In this document: positions 53,048-59,460 of the stretch, piece by piece
Layout: each line of letters begins with the position of its first letter
Numbering within the stretch: position 1 is the stretch's first letter
Assembly: GCF_015550595.1 (NCBI RefSeq)
Contig: NZ_JADNBB010000001.1
Location: forward strand, 55,641-119,640
From: Parabacteroides goldsteinii
GTDB lineage: Bacteria; Bacteroidota; Bacteroidia; Bacteroidales; Tannerellaceae
Direction of reading: 5' to 3'
DNA length: 64,000 nucleotides
Translations under genes and position numbers: made by a program
Notes under the pieces: model-generated
Told to the model about the DNA's origin: nothing
Databases searched by the model: none
The model's input: the letters and a program-made list of their open reading frames with translations, nothing else

Positions 53048-53072
53048 GTAGGGGCGGTCCGTGAACCGTCCC
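53048..53072. repeat. REP-like palindrome inside the T9SS operon (porM-porN)
   Basis: GTAGGGGCGGTCCGTGAACC followed by GTCCC, in the 44-bp porM-porN gap. A slightly diverged member of the family at 46832. Confidence 0.8.
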
Positions 53073-53089
53073 AAATAAGGATATAAAAT

Positions 53090-54175
53090 ATGAAACGTTT
53101 TTATTACATACTGGCAATTGCAAGCGCTCTGTTCTTCACAGCCACCTCGATTCAGGGGCAGGAAGAAACAAGCAACACCCAGCAACGGGCAAGAAGAAGC
53201 CCGCAGGCCACCCGCGGAGAACGGGCTTCTGATAAAAAAGACACCGGTATTCCCGAACTGACCGTACGGGCACAGGATATGAACGAGCGTATGACACAGG
53301 AAGTGGGTAACGCCCGGTGGATGCGTGTCATGCTACGTCAGATAGACCTGATGAAAGAAAAGAACGCTCCGCTGTATTATCCGGTTACTCCGATGAACGG
53401 ACAGATGAACCTTTTCTCCATCATCTTCAGTCTGATCAGCGAAGGTAAAATAGATGCGTACCAGTATGAGGACGGTTACGAAGATTTCAGCGAAGGCAAT
53501 AAGATAGACCTGAAAAAGATGCTCGACAGCTTCGGCATCTATTACGAAGAGGTTCCCGGAAGAGGAACTGAAGGAACTACATTCGTCATCAACGAAAGCG
53601 ACATACCTTCTGAAACCGTTCGTAGTTATTACGTAAAAGAGGCTTGGTATTTCGATCAGAATAACTCCGTCTTCGATGTAAAGACACTGGCTATCTGTCC
53701 GATCATGACAAGTTCGGGTGATGTGGGTGAAGTCACCATGCCGATGTTCTGGGTTCCTTACGAAAGTATCCGTCCGTATATCAACACCGCATTCATCATG
53801 ACGTCCAACATCAACAATGCCATGACGTTCACCATCGATGATTATTTCCGCCGCCGTATGTTCGAAGGAGATATCATCAAGACACAAAACCTGATGAACC
53901 TGCCGTTGCAGGCTTATTGCCCTACTCCGGACTCATTGAAGAGAGAGCAGGATCGCATCGAAGGCCAACTGGTAGCCTTTGAAAAGTCTCTCTGGTTCCA
54001 GCCCGACACAACCCGGGTAGAAGACCCGAAAGCTGCTAAAAAGGCAACCAAAGCCTCAGCCCGCGGACAGAAAGGAGCCACTACCGAAAAGGCAGTCAAA
54101 GAAAAGACAGTCAAGACAAAAGCTCCGAAAGCCCAAAACTCCTCTCCGGTTCGTAGCGTGCGTCGCAGAAGATAA
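53090..54175 (+). CDS. porN: Type IX secretion ring protein PorN/GldN
   Basis: 361 aa with a signal peptide (ILAIASALFFTATSIQGQ), the conserved core MRVMLRQIDLMKEKNAPLYY, PVTPMNGQMNLFSIIF and YYVKEAWYFDQNNSVFDVKT, and a Lys/Ala-rich basic tail (AAKKATKASARGQKGATTEK, ending RRRR). It completes the PorK/N ring. The basic tail is an unusual addition and may bind negatively charged surface polymers. Last gene of the operon. Confidence 0.95.
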   Translation: MKRFYYILAIASALFFTATSIQGQEETSNTQQRARRSPQATRGERASDKKDTGIPELTVRAQDMNERMTQEVGNARWMRVMLRQIDLMKEKNAPLYYPVTPMNGQMNLFSIIFSLISEGKIDAYQYEDGYEDFSEGNKIDLKKMLDSFGIYYEEVPGRGTEGTTFVINESDIPSETVRSYYVKEAWYFDQNNSVFDVKTLAICPIMTSSGDVGEVTMPMFWVPYESIRPYINTAFIMTSNINNAMTFTIDDYFRRRMFEGDIIKTQNLMNLPLQAYCPTPDSLKREQDRIEGQLVAFEKSLWFQPDTTRVEDPKAAKKATKASARGQKGATTEKAVKEKTVKTKAPKAQNSSPVRSVRRRR

Positions 54176-54214
54176 AAAAAGATACTCCCTTCCATAGTGT
54201 CGGGAGTACCTTTT
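54176..54214 (+). terminator. Terminator of the T9SS operon
   Basis: The stem ATACTCCC / GGGAGTAC is followed by CTTTT directly after the porN stop. A 33-bp dispersed element begins at 54213. Confidence 0.7.
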
Positions 54215-54245
54215 CCCCTCTCGAGAGGGGGCAGGGGGTGTGTTA
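54213..54245. repeat. 33-bp CCCCTCTCGAGAGGGG element, single copy
   Basis: Identical over 33 bp to 21762-21794. The stop codon of the larger minus-strand frame at 54243-54572 lies within it, so the element probably inserted next to, or replaced, the end of that gene. Confidence 0.8.
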
Positions 54246-54572
54246 GAACATCCTCAACAACCAGCTCCCCGCAGCATAAATCATCAACGCGTATCCGGCT
54301 GTGACGGCAAGCTGCTGCCGGAGCTCTCCCCTGAACCGCTTCCGTACCCCGAGAGTGTCAACAACGCCCCGATGCAGGCCAGGACGATTTCGGTACGGTC
54401 CGCCCACGAGGCCGTCATCCCCAGTATCACCAGGTACCACACGAGCCACTTCCGGCTGATTGTCCGGCATAGCCACTTCTTCTTTTTTCCCATCTGTCTC
54501 CTTCTTTTTAAGGTTCAACAAAAAGCCCAACAGGGCCCTGATAAATTGCAGGATTTGTCTTAGTTTGTTCAT
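54243..54572 (-). CDS. Alternative overlapping frame beside the muramidase gene
   Basis: 109 aa from the ATG at 54572. The first 30 residues (MNKLRQILQFIRALLGFLLN then KKKETDG) and the last 25 (AVTAGYALMIYAAGSWLLRM) look coding, but the middle (PGDTGDDGLVGGPYRNRPG) looks like an out-of-frame copy of the 54284-54493 protein. A frameshift joining the two frames is possible. Low confidence. Confidence 0.3.
   Translation of the reverse strand: MNKLRQILQFIRALLGFLLNLKKKETDGKKEEVAMPDNQPEVARVVPGDTGDDGLVGGPYRNRPGLHRGVVDTLGVRKRFRGELRQQLAVTAGYALMIYAAGSWLLRMF
54284..54493 (-). CDS. Small membrane protein beside the muramidase gene
   Basis: 69 aa from the ATG at 54493 (MGKKKKWLCRTISRKWLVWY): a basic N-terminus followed by two hydrophobic stretches (WLVWYLVILGMTASWAD and TEIVLACIGALLTLSGYG) and a Gly/Ser tail. 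Codon third-position G+C is high, as in neighbouring genes. A second overlapping frame in the same strand (54243-54572, 109 aa, starting MNKLRQILQFIRALLGFLLN) also has sensible ends, so the true gene, or a frameshift between the two, is unresolved. Holin-like or smalltalk-type genes usually occupy this place in the muramidase cassette. Confidence 0.5.
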   Translation of the reverse strand: MGKKKKWLCRTISRKWLVWYLVILGMTASWADRTEIVLACIGALLTLSGYGSGSGESSGSSLPSQPDTR

Positions 54573-54643
54573 TGTTGTTGATTGTTTGTTATTATCAATT
54601 GTAAGAGTCACAGTTATTATCAGAAATGAATGTCGTGTCGTAG

Positions 54644-54783
54644 GTAGGGGCGGTTCGCGAACCGCCCTTACAGGCGCCGTCATAACGGAACAGGTAGGTT
54701 CGACCGTAGGGGCGGGGTCTGCCCGCCCTTCTTCACCGGTTGTTATATTATTGTCGCAAAGGGCGGGCAAACCCCGCCCCTAC
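54644..54783. repeat. Cluster of three REP-like palindromes
   Basis: Copies at 54644-54671 (with GGGCGGTTCGCGAACCGCCC), 54706-54730 (GGGGCGGGGTC...) and 54758-54783 (inverted copy of the second). The last two can pair into one long foldback of 78 bp. They fill the intergenic space 54573-54817. Confidence 0.8.
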
Positions 54784-54817
54784 AAAACCTGTCATTTGGG
54801 TTCAATATTTTCTAACT

Positions 54818-55303
54818 TCACGCCACCTCCCCCTGTACCCAATCATACATATCTCTTAAAGAGGCCACCTTTTGGGTAATAGCTACCAGGTTACGGCGAT
54901 ACTGTTCACGGTTATCACCGTTCTGTTCAGAGATGTAAGGGCTGTAAGCGATCTCTTTGGCATAAGCATCGGGGCGCTGACTGAAACTCCAGGCACGCGG
55001 GTAACCGGTAAAGATCAAGCGGGCAAAATCGAGGAAAGAAAGCTCCGGAGAGGCATAATGCCGGAAACGGAGTGTTCCGTGCGGGCCTTTTACATCCGTC
55101 ACTGCTCCATACCAATAGTCATTCGCAGCACCGTAGCCCATGATCCCGAAATAGTTATGATGTTCCGTTGCCAGGGAAGAAGTACCCCACCCGCTTTCGA
55201 GCGCACCCTGCGCCAGAATGACCAGCGGGTTCATGTGAAACACTTGTCCGGCCTTTTCGGCAGCCGGCAGGCAACTCCGTAAATAATGTATCTGCTTATC
55301 CAT
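54818..55303 (-). CDS. N-acetylmuramidase / glucosaminidase domain protein (GH73-like)
   Basis: 161 aa. The GH73-type motif is clear: NPLVILAQGALESGWGTSSL with the catalytic Glu, ATEHHNYFGIMGY, and late KEIAYSPYISEQNGDN. It has no obvious signal peptide, as is typical of phage-derived lysins and of the muramidases that accompany HU, DUF4248 and DUF3987 genes in Bacteroidales. It is expected to cut peptidoglycan glycan strands. Transcribed on the minus strand, divergent from the DUF4248 gene. Confidence 0.9.
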   Translation of the reverse strand: MDKQIHYLRSCLPAAEKAGQVFHMNPLVILAQGALESGWGTSSLATEHHNYFGIMGYGAANDYWYGAVTDVKGPHGTLRFRHYASPELSFLDFARLIFTGYPRAWSFSQRPDAYAKEIAYSPYISEQNGDNREQYRRNLVAITQKVASLRDMYDWVQGEVA

Positions 55304-55380
55304 AATTGATCGCTTTTTAGTTGTATATCAATATAATAATTCGTATATTTATTCTGTTCAAACCTTCAAATACAAACCGT

Positions 55381-55605
55381 ATGGAAAATTCATTCAATCA
55401 GAACAGAGTATGGGGCTGGGGCGAGCTTGCCCTCCAATATTTTCCTAACATATCACAGAAAAGTGCAACAATGCAACTACTGAAATGGGTACGCGTAAGC
55501 GACAAGCTCGTCAGCCAGTTAGAGTCGTCAGGATGGCATCCCCGTAAGAAATACCTTACGCCCAGGCAAAAAGACTATATCGTAGAACACCTGGGCGAAC
55601 CCTGA
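55381..55605 (+). CDS. DUF4248 small protein, second copy
   Basis: 74 aa from the ATG at 55381; a longer frame from 55321 is unlikely. It shows the DUF4248 pattern: WGWGELALQYFPNISQKSAT, LLKWVRVSDKLVSQLESSGW and the ending YLTPRQKDYIVEHLGEP. Homologous to 36838-37074. It is the only plus-strand gene in this cassette, divergent from the muramidase and convergent with the HU-like gene. Confidence 0.85.
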   Translation: MENSFNQNRVWGWGELALQYFPNISQKSATMQLLKWVRVSDKLVSQLESSGWHPRKKYLTPRQKDYIVEHLGEP

Positions 55606-55623
55606 AGCAGGAAGGAACAATAG

Positions 55624-56085
55624 CTATTCGATTACCGGACGGTCGTCTTCACCATCGCCTCCTCCTTCCTCTTCCTTCTTCTCAGACGGGTCGGGAATAC
55701 GTTCGAATGCATAGTTATTCATCGACTCTCTCAATACCTTACCGGGTCGAAACACGATCCGCTTACTTTTGATCAGCGCCTGGTTGAACTCCTTTTTCGT
55801 CTGCGTTCCTGTACTGCCGAACTGCAACTGGAAACTACCCAGTTCGCCCACCTGTACGATCTCCCCTTTCCCCAGGCTACGCTTCATCACATTGACCAGT
55901 TCGTCCAGAATCAACTTCACATCCCCGGAAGAGGCCGTCGAAGTCATCGAGATCAGGTCACACAATTCATACACGTCGCATACACCCGCCGCCTTCGCAT
56001 TGGCATAATACAACTGACTCCCTTCCACAGCATCCTTGCGCAGGTCCTTACGCAACACCAATTTGTACTTTGCTGGCATAATCAT
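55624..56085 (-). CDS. HU-like DNA-binding protein
   Basis: 153 aa from the ATG at 56085 (the ATG two codons later, at 56079, is equally possible). It shows the HU-like fold of the Bacteroidetes type: YKLVLRKDLRKDAVEGSQLY, DVKLILDELVNVMKRSLGKG, EIVQVGELGSFQLQFGSTGT and RIVFRPGKVLRESMNNYAF, plus an acidic C-terminal tail (EEEGGGDGEDD). It binds DNA non-specifically or at structured sites. Placed 3' of a 22-bp-pitch palindrome array, which could be a binding target; this is a guess. Confidence 0.9.
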   Translation of the reverse strand: MIMPAKYKLVLRKDLRKDAVEGSQLYYANAKAAGVCDVYELCDLISMTSTASSGDVKLILDELVNVMKRSLGKGEIVQVGELGSFQLQFGSTGTQTKKEFNQALIKSKRIVFRPGKVLRESMNNYAFERIPDPSEKKEEEGGGDGEDDRPVIE

Positions 56086-56258
56086 TCAAATTTAAAGTTA
56101 AACATCCTGTTTATTAATCACATAACAAAGATACGACCACCCCTTCCCGCCCGGAGGAAAGGGGCGGAAAGACAGAGAATAAGTGGAAAGACAGGGAGAG
56201 ATAAGGAATAAACGCCTATAGGAAAGTGATCGGGGAAAACACGCCCGGAATATAAAAA

Positions 56259-56338
56259 TACCCTATAAGGTAACCCAAGCTACCCTATAAGGTATCAGAC
56301 TTTCCCCTATACCCTGTTGCAAGTCTCCCTATATGGTA
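56259..56338. repeat. 22-bp-pitch array, four units (TACCCTATAAGGTA family)
   Basis: TACCCTATAAGGTA at 56259 and 56281 (identical, near-perfect palindromes), a variant TCCCCTATACCCTG at 56303 and CTCCCTATATGGTA at 56325. The pitch is exactly 22 bp throughout, with unrelated 8-bp spacers. It lies about 110 bp past the stop of the DUF3987 gene and upstream of the HU-like gene. The rest of 56086-56448 shows only an A/G-rich stretch with two GGAAAGACAG copies 19 bp apart. Confidence 0.8.
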
Positions 56339-56448
56339 AAACGCTGGACATCAGGAGATATGAAAAGTTTAGGACAGAAAAGGACAAAAAGGACACCGAC
56401 ACAGTTTTCAGACAGACACCCGTTTTCAGACAGCCCCGCAGCCACCGT

Positions 56449-58656
56449 TCAGGCAGCGGGCGGGAGGTTCTTACGGTAAACGCCGGCAGAGAGGCGGGTG
56501 ATATACAGCGGTTCCAAACGGGAAAGATGGCGTCGTACGGTACGGTCGTTTATCCGGGCGGCCTGGCTCAGGGTATAAAGTTCCGAGAGGGTGAACCGCT
56601 CGGGCAATTGTTCGAATATCTGCCGGAAATAATCGGGACAGGTAAGCTCCTGGATCTGAGAGGCTTCTTCCAGCTGTGTCATCAACAGGCGGCTGTGTTC
56701 GAGGCAGACATCCACGATCGACAGGGCAGCATGAAAATGGGCGGCACTGCAATACCGCTCGTCTACCCCATAATCGAGCGAAGCTGCATCGAGCGCCGTA
56801 AAGAGCATGCAGAGACGGTAGGCTATCAATCCGTGACGCTTCACCACACTCAGGAAATGGTCGCTACCGAAAAGATCGGTTTCACGCAACAGGCAACTGA
56901 AATGCACATTCAGTTCCTGCCATTGCTGCGGGGTGAGCCGCACCTGCAGGCGGCGTTTACGCAACAACAAGGCCATATCCAGCACCCGTTCGGAAAGCGT
57001 ACCCAGATGGAGCTCGAATTCCCGCGCATCGCCGGCCGACGAAACATCCTGCCACACGGCTTCGCTACGGCAGGTGTACAACAGCAGACGGCTCACCAGG
57101 CCATTTTCGACATCCGGCACCAGACGGGAGAATTGTCCCGGCGTGCCGGCCAGCAAGATAGCCAGGCGCGGATGTTCGATACGGATCATTTCGTTATCGG
57201 TCTTACGCGACGAGGCCACAGGTTCGTGATGAAAGGCCTTGCGCAACAGATCGTCGAACAGGCCGTAATCCTGCTTACCGGCACTTATCAGGGTGTCGAT
57301 CTCACTGTCGGCCATCAGTGCCCCCAAGTCGCCGTTTTCGGCCAGGTGAACCAATAGCTTCGCCTTGGTGATCTGGGTAGGAATAAAGAAATAGCAGGTG
57401 GATGCTTTCTGCGGGGCATCGGCCACCCGGACCGCCTTTTTCGTGCGGCGCGATTCCGCTTTCTTCAACTCCCACTCTTCGAGGGCCTGCAGGTAGTCTT
57501 GCTCCTTGCGCCCGGTTTCCGTCTCGATCAGTGAAGCGTAGCGGTCGGCCAGACGTCGCATATCGTTGATACAACCTTTGCCGTTGGCAGCAGGGGCAAT
57601 CTCGACGGTATAGAGATGGGGATAGACGCGCTTGCGGTTATATACGCCCCACACGCCGGGCAGACAGGCACTGAGCACGGTGCAGGCCGCCAGCAGGGCC
57701 ATGTCGCGTTCGCGGGGATCGGTGTAGAAACGGAGGGCATCGCCCAGCAGCGGGGGAAGCTGCGAGGTGATATTTTCAGGGAGAAAAGGGGTACGACGGC
57801 GAAGCTCCTCACCTGAAATTGTGCCGGTGTCCTTTTTGTCCTTTTCTGTCCTAAACCCGGCAGGAGCCGCCGAGTATTCGGGTTTATTCCCCTCATACGC
57901 AGAGGATAACGCACTTTTTATTTCTTCGGCCGAGAAGTCGGAGGCTTGCAACAGGGGGATGCAAAAAGCCGCCGTTTCATCCAGCGGGAAGCCCTTCCGG
58001 TTGGCTTCGCAGCCGAGGCGGTAGACCGTCTGGTTGCGGTTGCCTTCCGCCATCGGATGACGGGCCAGCCATTCCTCAACAAAGAGCTGCACGGGTGAAA
58101 GGGAGGCGACAGTGAAGACCTCCGCCTCCGGATTATACCAGGCCTCCGGATCATCGCTCACATAGCAACAACGGCAGATGTCTTTGCAGACACGGTCGCA
58201 CGCCAGTCCCGACAGCTGTTCGTAATAGGCAGCCACAGCGGTAAAGGCATTGATATGCATTTCGCGGTCGGTATCCACCCGCACGAACACTTTCAGTCCT
58301 TCGCCACCGGGGCTGACGAACAATCCCAGTGTGTACTTCTGTGCCCGAAAGAGGGCAGCCAACCCGGAAGGGTCGGCCACATGGTCGAAGTCGAGCCCTG
58401 TAACCCGGGAGTAAATCTCCAACTGGTCGGCCCGATGACCGCGACGAAACACCCCCGAAGGGGTGAAACCAGGCAACTGTCCTTTCAGCTTTCGGGCTTC
58501 TTCCTTACGTCCTTCAGCCAGGGCGGCACGGTAAGCGGTTATCTCATGCATCCAACGGCGGGTGCGGATCAGGATAATGATCTCTTCCAATGAACGGGAT
58601 TCTGATGCAGGTAAATACAATTTGTGAAAAAAGGAAACAGCGGGTGTTGTATTCAT
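56449..58656 (-). CDS. BT4734/VirE-N plus DUF3987 protein, intact copy
   Basis: 735 aa. The N-terminal BT4734-like domain has DQLEIYSRVTGLDFDHVADP and GLFVSPGGEGLKVFVRVD. A middle region follows, then DUF3987 with a P-loop-like AANGKGCINDMRRLAD and the C-terminal helical part (VVKRHGLIAYRLCMLFTALD). It is the intact relative of the pseudogene at 34416-36797. The motifs recall primase/helicase proteins of mobile elements, but activity is unproven. It sits in a muramidase-DUF4248-HU-DUF3987 cassette typical of Bacteroidales surface loci. The gap 58657-58844 shows only a weak CAACTA/TAGTTG hairpin. Confidence 0.85.
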   Translation of the reverse strand: MNTTPAVSFFHKLYLPASESRSLEEIIILIRTRRWMHEITAYRAALAEGRKEEARKLKGQLPGFTPSGVFRRGHRADQLEIYSRVTGLDFDHVADPSGLAALFRAQKYTLGLFVSPGGEGLKVFVRVDTDREMHINAFTAVAAYYEQLSGLACDRVCKDICRCCYVSDDPEAWYNPEAEVFTVASLSPVQLFVEEWLARHPMAEGNRNQTVYRLGCEANRKGFPLDETAAFCIPLLQASDFSAEEIKSALSSAYEGNKPEYSAAPAGFRTEKDKKDTGTISGEELRRRTPFLPENITSQLPPLLGDALRFYTDPRERDMALLAACTVLSACLPGVWGVYNRKRVYPHLYTVEIAPAANGKGCINDMRRLADRYASLIETETGRKEQDYLQALEEWELKKAESRRTKKAVRVADAPQKASTCYFFIPTQITKAKLLVHLAENGDLGALMADSEIDTLISAGKQDYGLFDDLLRKAFHHEPVASSRKTDNEMIRIEHPRLAILLAGTPGQFSRLVPDVENGLVSRLLLYTCRSEAVWQDVSSAGDAREFELHLGTLSERVLDMALLLRKRRLQVRLTPQQWQELNVHFSCLLRETDLFGSDHFLSVVKRHGLIAYRLCMLFTALDAASLDYGVDERYCSAAHFHAALSIVDVCLEHSRLLMTQLEEASQIQELTCPDYFRQIFEQLPERFTLSELYTLSQAARINDRTVRRHLSRLEPLYITRLSAGVYRKNLPPAA

Positions 58657-58844
58657 AATAAATTGTTTTATGGCAACTAGGCCGGTTTAGTTGTCTACAA
58701 GATACCCAATTCCATACTTGCCACCAAGCATACGAAATGACCGCTTCCGGCACTCCCCAACACAACGCAAAGGCTGTATAACAGGCCTTGCAGCAATGGT
58801 TTCCTGCCAAAAACGGTCGATCGGTATGCGGAAGGGGGAAAAAT

Positions 58845-59230
58845 TTATTTCCCGAATCTTTCGGCATCTTCCGACATATAGTAATAACGCTCCACGGTAG
58901 CGGCATCGACCTCAAAGTCGAAGATGGCATACATCAGGCGATAAAGGCGGCCATCAGGGTGTGCTCCGGCACTTTCCTTCAACATCCGGTCGATGTGTTT
59001 CATTCCGAAAGCGACCTGCTGATGTCGACCGACGGGTACGGGCTGACGGTCTTCAGGATAAATCACTGCAGCCCCGAGGCGTTCGGCCAGGAGCTTCTTA
59101 TAGCTTTTCAGCTTCCGTTCGTTACTACGCGACAATTTGCCGTCGTTTTGTTTCACCTGGCGCAACCGTTCGATCTCGCCATGCAGTGCATCCAGTGAAA
59201 GGGATGCAGGGGTTTGTTGTTTTTTTTCAT
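58845..59230 (-). pseudogene. Small gene with start codon out of frame across an A8 tract
   Basis: A 106-aa frame opens at a TTG (59165) and reads MRQVKQNDGKLSRSNERKLK and on to YRLMYAIFDFEVDAATVERY. Upstream, the same frame continues sensibly (QQTPASLSLDALHGEIERLR) back to an ATG at 59230, but that ATG is followed by eight A residues and lies out of frame. With nine A residues, a 129-aa protein starting MKKKQQTPASLS would result. It may be slipped-strand phase variation, transcriptional slippage or a sequencing error. Function unknown; a Lys-rich, helical protein. Confidence 0.5.
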
Positions 59231-59261
59231 TTGGAAGTAATTGATGTAATTATTATCAAAT

Positions 59262-59300
59262 ACGAAACCCCGGAAGACGAATCCCCCGGGGCTTGTTTTT
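59262..59300 (+). terminator. Terminator-like hairpin 3' of the second DUF6383 gene
   Basis: The stem AACCCCGG / CCGGGGCTT is followed by GTTTTTG on the plus strand. It aligns with the terminator at 30248-30285 near the first DUF6383 gene and belongs to the same duplicated 3' flank. Confidence 0.55.
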
Positions 59301-59460
59301 GTCTGTTGTTGCTCTTCACAGAGATCGAACAGAAGAACTTTATTTCATTACTTTAGTATTAATACTGACCGCTTATTCACCCATCGCGGGCTAATTAGTT
59401 GATTCAAGTACAGGCATCAACCGCGCAGTCAATTTAAATTTATTGATTATAAATAGTTTC

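Noticed and set aside
56259..56338. CRISPR array
   Set aside because: Units are 14 bp with 8-bp spacers, far below CRISPR size, and no cas genes are near.
56317..57357. A 346-codon plus-strand frame opposite the intact DUF3987 gene
   Set aside because: Antisense shadow; the minus strand has conserved domains over the full length.
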